Assembly: GCF_004000805.1 (NCBI RefSeq)
Contig: NZ_BILY01000010.1
Span: 1-64,000, forward strand
Source of the DNA: Paenibacillus glycanilyticus NBRC 16618
GTDB lineage: Bacteria > Bacillota > Bacilli > Paenibacillales > Paenibacillaceae
DNA: 64,000 nucleotides
Reading direction: 5' to 3'
In this document: positions 18,926-27,165 of the stretch, in pieces
How the letters are laid out: each line of letters begins with the position of its first letter
Numbering within the stretch: position 1 is the stretch's first letter
Notes under the pieces: generated by a model
The model's database searches: none
What the model was told of the DNA's origin: nothing
The model's input: the letters and a program-made list of their open reading frames with translations, nothing else
Made by a program: the position numbers and the translations under genes

Positions 18926-19576
18926 ATGGCTTTTACCGATATTAAGCTGGAACAAAAGCAGCAGGCGCTCGCCGAACTGCGCAGCGTTAAAGAACTGTTC
19001 GCCTCCCGCGGCTGGTTTGCCGGAACAAGCGGCAATCTCTCGGTTCGCGTAGGGGATTTCAACCCTGACGAATTCTACTTCGCCATTACGGCAAGCGGCA
19101 AGGATAAAACGGTACATACGCCGGAGGATTACTTGTTTGTCGACAAGGATGGCAAAGCTTGCGAAGCAACAAGCCTAAAGCCGTCTGCCGAAACGCTTAT
19201 CCATAATGAGATCTACCGTTTAACGGGCGCAGGCGCTATTTTCCACGTTCACTCCGTGTACAGCGCCGTTATGTCCGAATGGTTCTGGGAACGCAGAGCC
19301 GTGCCTGTAGATGGGGTAGAACTGATCAAGGGCCTCAACATCTGGGAAGAGGAAGCACATATCGACATTCCGATCGTCTCCAACTTCGCTGAAATTCCTC
19401 GCATCGTACCGGAAGTGACGGAGCGGCTCGACAAGCGGATTCCGGGGATTATTCTCCGCAAGCACGGCATTTACGCATGGGGTGCGAACGCCTTTGAAGC
19501 AAAGCGCCATATCGAAGCGTTTGAGTTCCTGTTCGAATACGTGTACCGCTGGGAAATGCTGAACGGCCGTAAATGA
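18926..19576 (+). CDS. mtnB: Methylthioribulose-1-phosphate dehydratase
   Basis: Class II aldolase-family zinc enzyme that dehydrates methylthioribulose-1-phosphate. The zinc ligands are visible as HVHS (about residues 108-111) and the later LRKHGIYAWG histidine. 216 residues is the usual length. It is the last gene of the run and is followed by a strong terminator. mtnD, mtnA and mtnK are not in the window. Confidence 0.94.
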   Translation: MAFTDIKLEQKQQALAELRSVKELFASRGWFAGTSGNLSVRVGDFNPDEFYFAITASGKDKTVHTPEDYLFVDKDGKACEATSLKPSAETLIHNEIYRLTGAGAIFHVHSVYSAVMSEWFWERRAVPVDGVELIKGLNIWEEEAHIDIPIVSNFAEIPRIVPEVTERLDKRIPGIILRKHGIYAWGANAFEAKRHIEAFEFLFEYVYRWEMLNGRK

Positions 19577-19580
19577 ACCG

Positions 19581-19628
19581 AAAAAGCTGGTCAACTCGCG
19601 TACTACGAGATTGACCAGCTTTTTTTTA
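19581..19628 (+). terminator. Terminator after mtnB, probably bidirectional with pyrE
   Basis: AAGCTGGTCAA pairs with TTGACCAGCTT, with an inner CTCG/CGAG pairing, and a run of eight T residues follows. The minus strand also shows five T residues, so it may terminate pyrE as well. Confidence 0.9.
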
Positions 19629-19660
19629 TTACTACTATGGAATTAATAAATGCGGGTTTC

Positions 19661-20197
19661 TTATACGATTTCTTCAACTGCGGCCAGTAATTCCTCCATC
19701 TTGAACAAGGAGCGCACTTCGAATTCGGCTTCCTCGAGATTGGCTCTGCCAGCCTTTTCATTCTCGATGACGCAAAGCACCTCTTTCAGCTCCGCATCGT
19801 GGTTCAGAAGGTCTGCTGCGCTTAAGAGCACCTGTCCGCCCGTAGTAATGACATCCTCGATAATGCAGACTTTTTTGCCCGTAATATCGATTCCTTCGGC
19901 CAATTTGCTTGTTCCGTATTCCTTCGCTCTCTTGCGGACGAAGACGACCGGAATGCCCGTTTTGAGGGAAAGCGCGGTGGCAATCGGAATACCGCCCATT
20001 TCAAGTCCGGCTAAAACTTCCGTTCCTTCCGGAACAAGGGGTGCAAGCTGTTCTGCGATCGCAGCCAGAAGCACGGGATTCGATTCGAACAAGTATTTAT
20101 CGAAATAATGATTCGAGGTTTTACCTGAGCGAAGCTTGAATTCTCCCGTCAGTCGTGACGTTTGCATAATTTCTCTTGCAAGCTCTGTTTTGTTCAT
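19661..20197 (-). CDS. pyrE: Orotate phosphoribosyltransferase
   Basis: Transfers phosphoribose from PRPP to orotate in pyrimidine synthesis. The PRPP loop IIEDVITTGGQ is present at about residues 112-122, and RSGKTSNHYFDKY is near the N-terminus. At 178 residues it is shorter than the usual 205-215 of operonic PyrE, but such shorter forms occur. It stands alone rather than in a pyr operon. It could be a second, stand-alone copy or a related phosphoribosyltransferase. Confidence 0.85.
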   Translation of the reverse strand: MNKTELAREIMQTSRLTGEFKLRSGKTSNHYFDKYLFESNPVLLAAIAEQLAPLVPEGTEVLAGLEMGGIPIATALSLKTGIPVVFVRKRAKEYGTSKLAEGIDITGKKVCIIEDVITTGGQVLLSAADLLNHDAELKEVLCVIENEKAGRANLEEAEFEVRSLFKMEELLAAVEEIV

Positions 20198-20299
20198 CTA
20201 CAGTCCCCTTCTTCCTTAAAAGTGAATTACCCTAAACATACGCCGTTTGAAAGTTTAGCAAATCTTAAAGGAATTGTCTATGCGGCTTTAGAGAGTTTT

Positions 20300-20773
20300 T
20301 TAAATCGACGTCGATTGATAATCTTCCTTCAATAATTGCTTGGCGATATAAAATATCTGGCCCATATGCTCCGAATAATGCGCGGCGCATTGATGCAGCA
20401 TATCGGCATTTGTGCGTTCCTTGCCGCGGACCTGCTGCGTTCGTTCCAGCTGCTCATCCGATAAGGAGGAAATAGTATCTATCACAAATTGTAGGCGCTG
20501 CCGTATGCTCCTTGACAGCTCTTCGCTCGTCGCGAACGTCGGCTTTAACTCCGCATTGCGATCTCTTACGATATCCTGATGGAGAATCCCTTTATTTACT
20601 CGTTCAAGCATATTGCCTTCCATATGCCTGATTAACGTCGCTATGGAATGGCTGTTAGGTCCCGGACTCCAATTGACCTGCCTATCATCCAGCTGATTAA
20701 GCGCTTTCAAAGTTCGCTTCTGTATCTCCTCGAACTTCCTGATCAACCACATTCGATTAAAATCATAGTCCAT
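20300..20773 (-). CDS. DinB-like (DUF1572) protein
   Basis: A 157-residue four-helix-bundle protein of the DinB/YfiT type. Histidines in the expected places (HSIATLIRHMEGN and AAHYSEHMGQIFYIAKQ) could bind a metal, as in related bacillithiol-dependent transferases, though no activity is established for this subgroup. GGAGGT lies nine bases before the ATG. It follows, on the same strand, a terminator that closes the AIM24 remnant. Confidence 0.85.
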   Translation of the reverse strand: MDYDFNRMWLIRKFEEIQKRTLKALNQLDDRQVNWSPGPNSHSIATLIRHMEGNMLERVNKGILHQDIVRDRNAELKPTFATSEELSRSIRQRLQFVIDTISSLSDEQLERTQQVRGKERTNADMLHQCAAHYSEHMGQIFYIAKQLLKEDYQSTSI

Positions 20774-20790
20774 TATCGATTACCTCCGCC

Positions 20791-20820
20791 AAAAAAACTC
20801 CATCCCATCCGGGACGGAGT
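20791..20820 (-). terminator. Terminator after the AIM24 remnant
   Basis: On the minus strand ACTCC-TCCC pairs with GGGA-GGAGT around a GGAT loop, and seven T residues follow. Its position just past the remnant's stop suggests it once served the intact gene. Confidence 0.8.
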
Positions 20821-20836
20821 GTAGTTGAATAGGCTG

Positions 20837-21047
20837 CTAGTCGCCTTTCAGCATATTGAAGATAGCGCCTGCCGCGCATCCTTCTTCCTTGCCTCCCGTC
20901 CCGAATCCGGCGAATACGCGGCTCGCCAGCCTCTGAACGGCAAGGCTAAACGGTGCCCGGTCCTTCCAGCGTTGCGAAGAATAGTCCCTCTCCGATCGTC
21001 CACCCGCATGCATAAAAGCGAGACCGTTGCCTTCAAAAGCCCAGCCA
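20837..21047 (-). pseudogene. Remnant of an AIM24/TIGR00266-family gene
   Basis: Three frame fragments read in order on the minus strand match that family's C-terminal half: GWAFEGNGLAFMHAGG, then GWTIGEGLFFATLEGPGTV, then RLASRVFAGFGTGGKEEG and a short tail ending GAIFNMLKGD with a stop. The fragments are joined by an internal deletion (after HAGG) and by an in-frame stop plus frameshift (after GPGTV). The 5' half is absent. Downstream the original terminator is intact. The family match is from recognition of conserved motifs, not a search. Confidence 0.7.
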
Positions 21048-21224
21048 CTATAAAGTGTATATGCAATTCCCAGAAATGTCCATGAATTTTGGACACTCTA
21101 CTTTTGTTGTGGCAGCCACTTTGCAGAGCATTCACTTACATACTATGCTACAAATTTAACAATAATAATAACTTATACTACATCCGAATACCTTTTTTGA
21201 TGCTCCTGTCACCCAACAATAAAT
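21048..21224. other. AT-rich gene-free stretch
   Basis: Between the AIM24 remnant and the small ORF, I see no supported gene, RNA or repeat. Confidence 0.5.
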
Positions 21225-21262
21225 TAAAGGGCCGGAAAGTCCCTTCGGACTACCGACCGTTT
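21225..21262 (-). terminator. Weak terminator-like hairpin after the 59-residue ORF
   Basis: On the minus strand GGTCGG..GTCC can pair with GGAC..CCGGCC, with internal mismatches, and CTTTAATTTATT follows. The stem is imperfect and the tail is not a pure T-run. Confidence 0.35.
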
Positions 21263-21269
21263 AATTCAA

Positions 21270-21449
21270 TTACTTTAGTATAGCAGCTACTATTAGGTCC
21301 TGTTCAGTCTCAGAGATTGATCGTCTATAATTCATTTCCTCTTCGCCAGCTGCTCTAATTTGCTGCACAACCAGAAATTTCAACTGCTCAATAGCTCTTT
21401 CTTTACCTATTGCTCGTACTTCATCAAGTTTCATTGAAGATTGAAACAT
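21270..21449 (-). CDS. Small hypothetical protein, 59 aa
   Basis: A short charged helical protein starting MFQSSMKLDEVR and ending VAAILK. It is supported by GGAGGAG four bases before the ATG and by a good sigma-A promoter just upstream. No signal peptide or membrane segment is seen and I do not recognise a family. It is AT-richer than its neighbours and isolated between the AIM24 remnant and the aldo/keto reductase. Confidence 0.65.
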   Translation of the reverse strand: MFQSSMKLDEVRAIGKERAIEQLKFLVVQQIRAAGEEEMNYRRSISETEQDLIVAAILK

Positions 21450-21483
21450 ATGTCTCCTCCAACTAAACCATCATTATAGCTAT

Positions 21484-21513
21484 ATTATAACGAACATGTG
21501 ATCGTAATTTCAA
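21484..21513 (-). promoter_or_regulatory. Sigma-A promoter of the 59-residue ORF
   Basis: On the minus strand TTGAAA, an 18-base spacer and a perfect TATAAT lie 35 bases before the ATG. Confidence 0.65.
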
Positions 21514-21622
21514 GATTGGTTAACTAGAGTTCATGAAGGATTTAAGGATCAGGTCACTATCTTTATCAAGTTATTGTCATTTGCCCTGTTTTGTTGACTA
21601 AAGATAAATTTCCCTACCACGA

Positions 21623-21652
21623 AAGCAGCCGATCTCAAAGATCGGCTGCCTT
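21623..21652 (-). terminator. Terminator-like hairpin after the aldo/keto reductase
   Basis: An 11-base perfect stem (GCAGCCGATCT with AGATCGGCTGC, loop of 3) lies 35 bases past the gene. The T-run is short (TTTC), so termination may be partial. Confidence 0.65.
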
Positions 21653-21684
21653 TAACGTATGAGATTAGATGGTGAAAATCAACC

Positions 21685-22671
21685 TTACAGGTTGAGGCCA
21701 CTCATCGCAGCTTCGGGATAACGCAAGCCAAAGGTCGTTCCTCGCGGAGCCGCTTCGTCGATGCGCACCAAGTCTGCTTCTGTTAACTCGACTGCAAGCG
21801 AGCCTACATTCTCCTCCAGGTATTTGATTCGCTTTGTACCAGGGATTGGCACGATATCGTCTCCCTGCTCCAGCAACCAGGCAAGCGCTAGCTGTGACGG
21901 CTCACAGCCCTTTTCGGCGGCCAGCTCGGAGACTCGTTCGACGAGATCCAGATTGAGCTGGAAGTTTTCTCCTTGGAAGCGAGGGGAGAATCGGCGGTAA
22001 TCATCCTCCGCCAGATCCTCGAACTTGCGAATCTGTCCGGTCAGAAATCCGCGGCCAAGCGGGCTGTACGGCACGAAGCCGATGCCTAGCTCCCGACATA
22101 CAGCCAAGATGTCGTCTTCGACGTCGCGACTCCACAGCGAATACTCCGTCTGCAGCGCGGCGATCGGATGCACGGCTGCCGCACGACGAATGGTAGCCGG
22201 AGCCGCCTCGGACATACCAAGGTATCGCACCTTGCCTTCGCGTACCAACTCGGCCATTGCGCCGATCGTCTCTTCGATCGGCGTGTTCGGATCGACTCTG
22301 TGCTGATAGTACAGATCAATATATTCGACGCCGAGACGACGCAGGCTTGCTTCGCAGGCGGCCTTGACGTATTCGGGACGGCCGTTGATACCTAGGTATT
22401 TGCCGTCCTCGCTACGCACGTTGCCAAACTTGGTCGCCACTACTACCTTGTCGCGGCGTCCCTTGAGTGCTTTGCCGACCAATTCTTCATTTTTGCCGAC
22501 GCCATACATATCCGCGGTATCCAGCAGATTGATGCCTAGCTCCAATGCGCGGTCGATCGTGCGCAAGGATTCCTCGTCGTCCCTGCCGCTGTAAAAGTCG
22601 GACATTCCCATGCAGCCGAGTCCGAGCGCCGACACTTCAAGGCCACTCTTGCCTAACGTTCTTCTTTTCAT
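21685..22671 (-). CDS. Aldo/keto reductase
   Basis: NADPH-dependent carbonyl reductase with a TIM barrel. The catalytic tetrad is visible: D and Y in [11 protein letters not shown] in VVATKFGN and H in YYQHRVDP. Start at 22671 ([14 protein letters not shown]) fits the family; GAGAGG lies 11 bases upstream. It is divergent from an AraC-family regulator with an N-terminal cupin, an arrangement also seen for E. coli yqhC-yqhD/dkgA, so regulation by that neighbour is likely. The substrate is unknown. Confidence 0.93.
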   Translation of the reverse strand: MKRRTLGKSGLEVSALGLGCMGMSDFYSGRDDEESLRTIDRALELGINLLDTADMYGVGKNEELVGKALKGRRDKVVVATKFGNVRSEDGKYLGINGRPEYVKAACEASLRRLGVEYIDLYYQHRVDPNTPIEETIGAMAELVREGKVRYLGMSEAAPATIRRAAAVHPIAALQTEYSLWSRDVEDDILAVCRELGIGFVPYSPLGRGFLTGQIRKFEDLAEDDYRRFSPRFQGENFQLNLDLVERVSELAAEKGCEPSQLALAWLLEQGDDIVPIPGTKRIKYLEENVGSLAVELTEADLVRIDEAAPRGTTFGLRYPEAAMSGLNL

Positions 22672-22853
22672 ATTCGGATTCGCCTCTCTCATTTCAGGTA
22701 TGTTAAATCTTCGCCTTTATTATGCAACGATTGGTGCCTTACTAGGTAACCGATTCGTATCAAGTTATTGCCTAATCCTCCGACTGAACAGACGTGTGCA
22801 GGAGATCGGTGTTATAATGAACTTACCAAGAGGATAAACGATGGAGGAAGAAA

Positions 22854-23831
22854 ATGCCGCAACCACAACTTGCAGTGCCGCTGATAGGAGACGATCAAGA
22901 CAGGCAATCGTTCTTTTGTGGCCTTAAGTCAGCTGACACGCTCGCCGAGCTGGTCTGGTTGATCGAGCGTCATACGGGCAGAGACGGGATGTTCGGAACA
23001 TCCGTGCCATTGCTGCATTTGATCCGCAGCTCAAAAACCACACTACCGGTCAATACGGTTTATGAGCCAGCAATCGTCATCGTCGCCAGAGGCACGAAGG
23101 TCGTTATGCTGGGAGGAGACAGCTTTACATATGGTCCCTCCTCGCATTTTGTCGTATCGGTCGATCTGCCGGTCACCTCACAACTTATTCAGGCTTCTCC
23201 CGAAGCGCCTTATTTGTGCATGCGGCTTGGTCTGGAACCCGCCCAGGTGCTGGAAGTGATGAAAGACGTGGAGCCGGAGGCGGAAGACGGCAGGGAGGCG
23301 AAGCGGGGCGCATTCGTCGACCAGACGAGTCCCGAGCTTCTGGATGCGGCGGTTCGGCTCGTCCGGCTGCTTGATACGCCTGGCGACATTCCTCATCTGG
23401 CGCCGCTGATCGTTCGCGAAATCTATTACCGTATAATGAAGGGAGGCCAAGGTGAAGCCTTTAAGCAGTTTGGCCTCGCAGGTAGCGGCATTAGTCGGAT
23501 CGCCAGAGTCATTGCCCGCATCAAGCTGGATTATGCCCAGCCGCTTCATATCGACGAGCTCGCGAGAATGGCCCATATGGGTCCCTCGTCGCTGCACCGT
23601 CATTTCAAGGAAGTGACTGCACTGAGCCCGCTGCAGTACCTGAAGCGGATTCGCCTTCAAGAGGCGCGCCGCCTGCTGTTGGCCGAATCCCTCGATGCCG
23701 CCGATGCCGCTTACCGTGTCGGCTACGAGAGCCCCTCGCAGTTCAGCCGCGAATACGCAAGGCTGTTCGGTCTCCCGCCGATCAGTGATATTAAAAGGCT
23801 GCGAGAAGAGACGGCGCAGGAGATTGGTTGA
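22854..23831 (+). CDS. AraC family regulator (AraC_N / YqhC type)
   Basis: The N-terminal AraC_N cupin-like domain (about residues 45-190) is followed by two helix-turn-helix units at about 225-320 (HIDELARMAHMGPSSLHRHF and the SPSQFSREYARLFG region). GGAGGAAG precedes the ATG. A TATAAT at 22813-22818 has no good -35, as expected for an activator-dependent promoter. It probably senses an aldehyde or related stress and controls the divergent aldo/keto reductase, by analogy with YqhC. Confidence 0.9.
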   Translation: MPQPQLAVPLIGDDQDRQSFFCGLKSADTLAELVWLIERHTGRDGMFGTSVPLLHLIRSSKTTLPVNTVYEPAIVIVARGTKVVMLGGDSFTYGPSSHFVVSVDLPVTSQLIQASPEAPYLCMRLGLEPAQVLEVMKDVEPEAEDGREAKRGAFVDQTSPELLDAAVRLVRLLDTPGDIPHLAPLIVREIYYRIMKGGQGEAFKQFGLAGSGISRIARVIARIKLDYAQPLHIDELARMAHMGPSSLHRHFKEVTALSPLQYLKRIRLQEARRLLLAESLDAADAAYRVGYESPSQFSREYARLFGLPPISDIKRLREETAQEIG

Positions 23832-23910
23832 GGTATTGTCGTCGTACGGATCTTTGGAATATGTATACTTTATTATATAGAGGCTTTCAATCCGGGAGGT
23901 GCTTGCAGCA

Positions 23911-24000
23911 ATGCAAAATCAGCGATGGATCGCTTCCATCGCCAGCCTATCGTCTCCCGTTCAACCTCATTTCTTATCTTTGCTCCTCAAAACTTCTTGA
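23911..24000 (+). pseudogene. Possible 5' remnant of a truncated gene (29 codons)
   Basis: GGGAGGT precedes an ATG opening a 29-codon frame (MQNQRWIASIASLSSPVQ...) that then stops, running into the tail of the opposing gene. The strong ribosome site suggests it was once the start of a longer gene, cut by the AT-rich insertion that follows. Too short to identify; it may also be a real mini-ORF or chance. Confidence 0.3.
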
Positions 24001-24338
24001 GCCAGTTCCAGTGCAACTGCCAATTTAATGCGATCTTGCTTGGTTAATCCAATCCTGTATTCTGATAACATCATTGTTTCGATTATAGGCTCAATATTCA
24101 AATCATGACGGTTGGTCTCGACTATCGCCACTGTATCCGTATTTATGAGGTAAGTTATGATGTCCTCCCCTTGCTCTGGTATCCAATGGAGGCTATACGC
24201 TGTGAGTAGGTTAGGAAACTTATTCTGTAGTATCCTGAGCTTCGTAATAGCTTCGGGAACTTGAGAAAACAAAGCGTCATGTGAACACATAAGTTGACGC
24301 CTCATATCTTGTTCTGTTTTACTACCGATCAATTTCAT
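23967..24338 (-). CDS. Hypothetical protein, 123 aa
   Basis: A soluble protein without signal peptide or membrane segments, starting MKLIGSKTEQDMRRQ. AGGGTGATA precedes the ATG. The region is AT-richer than the flanking genes. I do not recognise the family; the phrases IPEQGEDIITYLINTDTVA and RIKLAVALELAQE look like conserved cores and I believe relatives occur in other Bacilli without known role. Its neighbour on the same strand is a headless ORF, so this may be an accessory (possibly immunity-type) island, which is speculation. Confidence 0.65.
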   Translation of the reverse strand: MKLIGSKTEQDMRRQLMCSHDALFSQVPEAITKLRILQNKFPNLLTAYSLHWIPEQGEDIITYLINTDTVAIVETNRHDLNIEPIIETMMLSEYRIGLTKQDRIKLAVALELAQEVLRSKDKK

Positions 24339-24391
24339 TTTATCACCCTATAGGTTATCAATTTTAGTCACCTCACCATTTAACATAAGAG

Positions 24392-24426
24392 AACTCAGTC
24401 GATAGTTATGTGCGACTGAGTTTTTT
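24392..24426 (+). terminator. Orphan plus-strand terminator
   Basis: AACTCAGTCG and CGACTGAGTT pair over ten bases and six T residues follow on the plus strand, yet no plus-strand gene precedes it. The minus strand T-run is poor. It may be a leftover of a lost gene. Confidence 0.6.
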
Positions 24427-24445
24427 AGCTAACGATACCATTAGC

Positions 24446-24784
24446 TCAAATAAGTATGTTTTCACCATTTATCACTATGTGTAGTCGCCTGCCTATTGCA
24501 CCATAACTTGCTAGCCCAACAAAAGACGAATATTGGGGTTCAACAAATAGTAAATCACCATTAATATCATAGAATCTATCCTTATTTTCATAGTCATCAA
24601 AAAATCCATAATCAATTGATTTCTCAAAAGCCGTTACTTCCCCGTCCTTTGGCCTTTTTTTACTTTTATTCATGGGAATTAACTCAGTAAATGTATTATC
24701 TACGAATATTAATACACTTCCTTCTTTTGAATTGAGAATACCAGAAAATATGAAATGGAAATTATTTAAAAAGTATTCGCCATA
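24446..24784 (-). pseudogene. Headless ORF: C-terminal fragment of an unknown protein
   Basis: An open frame of 112 codons runs from tandem stops at 24785-24790 to 24446, but the first 37 codons contain no ATG, GTG or TTG, and the first ATG (24673) has no ribosome site. The upstream part (FIFSGILNSKEG, VLIFVDNTFTELIP) reads as protein. It is most simply the C-terminal end of a gene whose 5' part was lost. A 75-residue protein from 24673 remains possible. The family is not recognised. Confidence 0.5.
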
Positions 24785-24910
24785 TTATTAAACTATCCTC
24801 CCGTTAGCGCAATGAAAATGGAGCAGCTGCGTATCGCAAACTGCCCCATGATTCATTGAGTTTTCGTTCCCTTTTAGCTTAACGAATGTTTTTCGTATAC
24901 CTTTTTCCAT
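24785..24910. repeat. Candidate dispersed repeat with hairpin
   Basis: CCTCCCGTTAGCGCAATG leads into an imperfect hairpin at 24820-24847 (GGAGCAG..TGCG with CGCA..CTGCCCC), followed by a T-rich stretch and a second GCTTAACG box. This resembles intergenic repeat or insertion-element edges of Bacilli, but only one copy is in the window. Confidence 0.35.
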
Positions 24911-25000
24911 GCGATTACACCATTCTCTCTTTCAAGAAACCTACATACCTATAAGTTATTAAATTCAATGCCCCGTAAAGGAATTCCACAAACGAATTCG

Positions 25001-26194
25001 TCAGGATCGTCGTACGAATGAAATTGGATACTCCTTAACGCCGAAGACGAACGAGCTTCGAATCGGCACCAAGTCGTTTCCGTCTGGCAGTTGGAACTGA
25101 TCGAACCGATTCGTCAGCATTTGAAGCGCGATTTTGCCCTCCAATCGAGCGAGCGGCGCACCCAGGCAAAAATGAATGCCGAAGCCGAAGGACATATGTG
25201 GATTTGGCATTCGGCGAGGATCGAAACGGTCGGGAGCGGCAAAGACTGATTCGTCACGGTTCGCCGCTCCCACCCAGGCAATAATCTGGTCGCCCGCTTT
25301 GAATCGGTGCGAGCCGAGCTCGACATCCATAGTCGCGGTCCTTCCTATCGCAATAATCGGTGGGTAATACCGCAGCGTCTCTTCAATGAAGCCGGGGATT
25401 AATTCTGGACTCCGGTTCAACTCGTCTTGCAGCTCGGGCTGCTCGCACAGAACGCGCATTCCGTTCGCAATCAGATTGGTCGTCGTTTCGTTGCCGGCGG
25501 CCAGTAGCAGCACGCAAAAACTGATCACTTCATGTTCCGTCAGTTGGACCCCGTCAATTTTCGCAGCGAGCAAGGCCGAGATCAGATCATCCTTCGGCAT
25601 TCTAGAGCGGACCTTAATCAGCTGCCCAAAATATTGGGCGAGCTCCTGCATCGCCTCCGTACGCTTCCGCATGATCGCCTCGTATGCTTCGGCAGACTCG
25701 TCCTCAGCGCTTTCGACGAGAATATCGGACCAGTGTTTGAAATGAGCCCGGTCCTCTGCTGGCGTTCCGAGCAGCTCGGCGATGACGATGACCGGCAGCG
25801 GAGTGGCGAAATCACTCACCAGATTCATATCCACTCCGTCTACGCCATCCAGAAGGTCCGCGGAAATCTCTTCAATACGCGGCACCAGCCCCTGAATCGC
25901 TTTCGGCGTAAACGCCTTATTGACGAGATCGCGCAGCTGCTTATGCTTGGGTGGATCGATGAACAGTAGATTTTGGCCTCCCGCGGCTCCTCTCACGGAA
26001 GAAAATGTTTTGGGATCCTTCAGGATGCGCTGGACTTCTCCATATGAGAAGACGTCCCAGCAATTTCGAACGCTATCGTACCGGACAGGGGTCTGCTGTC
26101 TTAGCTCCGATAATAGGCCGAAAGGAAACAATCGCTTCTCGATCGTGTTAAGTTCTGGCATGATCAGCATGTTTGCATATTTCTCGTTATTCAA
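25001..26194 (-). CDS. Cytochrome P450
   Basis: Soluble bacterial class I P450 of 397 residues. The oxygen-binding I-helix motif AGNETTT (about 233-239), the ExxR motif (E272, R275) and the heme loop FGFGIHFCLGAPLAR with the thiolate Cys343 are all present. Translation probably starts at a TTG at 26194, since AGGAGG lies seven bases upstream. No ferredoxin or reductase gene is adjacent. It resembles CYP107/CYP109-type enzymes of Bacilli; the substrate is unknown. Confidence 0.95.
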   Translation of the reverse strand: MNNEKYANMLIMPELNTIEKRLFPFGLLSELRQQTPVRYDSVRNCWDVFSYGEVQRILKDPKTFSSVRGAAGGQNLLFIDPPKHKQLRDLVNKAFTPKAIQGLVPRIEEISADLLDGVDGVDMNLVSDFATPLPVIVIAELLGTPAEDRAHFKHWSDILVESAEDESAEAYEAIMRKRTEAMQELAQYFGQLIKVRSRMPKDDLISALLAAKIDGVQLTEHEVISFCVLLLAAGNETTTNLIANGMRVLCEQPELQDELNRSPELIPGFIEETLRYYPPIIAIGRTATMDVELGSHRFKAGDQIIAWVGAANRDESVFAAPDRFDPRRMPNPHMSFGFGIHFCLGAPLARLEGKIALQMLTNRFDQFQLPDGNDLVPIRSSFVFGVKEYPISFVRRS

Positions 26195-26412
26195 GGTTCA
26201 TCCTCCTTCGCTTCACTATCGTTACTTTACTCGTTTCTTCTGCAGGTAGGTCTCGGCTCATATAATCGTACAGTAATCGACTAGCATCGGCGACTGGCTA
26301 AAGATCGATTTACTGTATTAAGTTTCCTTCATAACTTTTCTTGAAAGGCAGATTACTCATAACTTCATAACTCTATAACAGTCGAGGTATCGATCCCGTC
26401 CGAAGAGAGATT
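26195..26412. promoter_or_regulatory. P450 upstream region with inverted repeat
   Basis: ACAGTAATCGA (26270-26280) and TCGATTTACTGT (26305-26316) form an inverted repeat with one base of asymmetry, 70-120 bases before the P450 start. It could be an operator. No gene is seen in this 218-base stretch. Confidence 0.35.
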
Positions 26413-26458
26413 GTAATAAATAAAAGCTGCAGCAGATCCTCTGACCTGCTGCAGCTTT
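26413..26458 (-). terminator. Terminator after the VOC-family gene
   Basis: A 13-base perfect stem, AAAGCTGCAGCAG with CTGCTGCAGCTTT, has a 10-base loop and a T-rich tail (TTTTATTTATT) on the minus strand. Confidence 0.85.
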
Positions 26459-26512
26459 ATTGATTGCACTATAATCTCCCATCCATCGGTCTTGCTTAAG
26501 GTGAACCCACCA

Positions 26513-26923
26513 TTAAGTCCTCTTCGTAAAAATCTGGAAGGTAACGCCGAATTTGTCGGTTACCATCCCGTACGCGGGACTGAAGTAGACCTCCTGCAGA
26601 GGGTGTTCGACCTGTCCGCCCTCTTTCAGCGCCTCATAATACTTCTGGGCCTGCTCTTTATCGGCGATGTTGATGCAGATGTTTACTTGCTTGCCCTGCG
26701 CGAACCGGACCCCCGGGTCTGTATCGGCGACATACAGATCCGTTCCTCCGATCTTCAGGACGGAATGGGCCACTCGGTCCCTCGCCTGCTCCGACACCTC
26801 TTGCCCAGATTCGCCGAAGGTCGTCTTGAATACCACCTTCGCTCCTAACGCTTGCTCGTAAAAGGCGATCGCCTCACGAGCGCCTCCATCCAGCATAATA
26901 TACGGGATCAGTTGCACTTCCAT
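26513..26923 (-). CDS. VOC family protein (PhnB-like)
   Basis: A 136-residue protein of the vicinal-oxygen-chelate (glyoxalase/bleomycin resistance) fold, PhnB/3-demethylubiquinone-methyltransferase-like subgroup. It shows the characteristic start (IPYIMLDGGAREAIAFYEQALGA, shown only in part here: IPYIMLDGGAREAIAFY) and end (YGMVTDKFGVTFQIF). AAGGAG precedes the ATG. Function of this subgroup is not established. It is a single-gene unit with its own terminator. Confidence 0.88.
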   Translation of the reverse strand: MEVQLIPYIMLDGGAREAIAFYEQALGAKVVFKTTFGESGQEVSEQARDRVAHSVLKIGGTDLYVADTDPGVRFAQGKQVNICINIADKEQAQKYYEALKEGGQVEHPLQEVYFSPAYGMVTDKFGVTFQIFTKRT

Positions 26924-27088
26924 AGTTATTCAGCTCCTTCAACCTTTAAGAGTGATCTTTCTCTGATAGTGTAACCGTTAATAGTGACAACTTCTGTCAT
27001 AATCAGTAGTTTTTTATCAGGCCGAGGATTATTCCGGTAGCTTTAGCATACTTGGGGCCCATTGACAGCGTGTTGACAGCATTATCTT

Positions 27089-27121
27089 CAAAAAAAGGCC
27101 GGTACATTAAAACGTAACCGG
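27089..27121 (-). terminator. Terminator after the truncated permease
   Basis: On the minus strand CCGGTTAC pairs with GTACCGG (one bulge), and CC plus seven T residues follow. Confidence 0.75.
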
Positions 27122-27165
27122 AAAATTGACAGCCTATTTGTGAGGTAATGCACCTAACACCTTTT

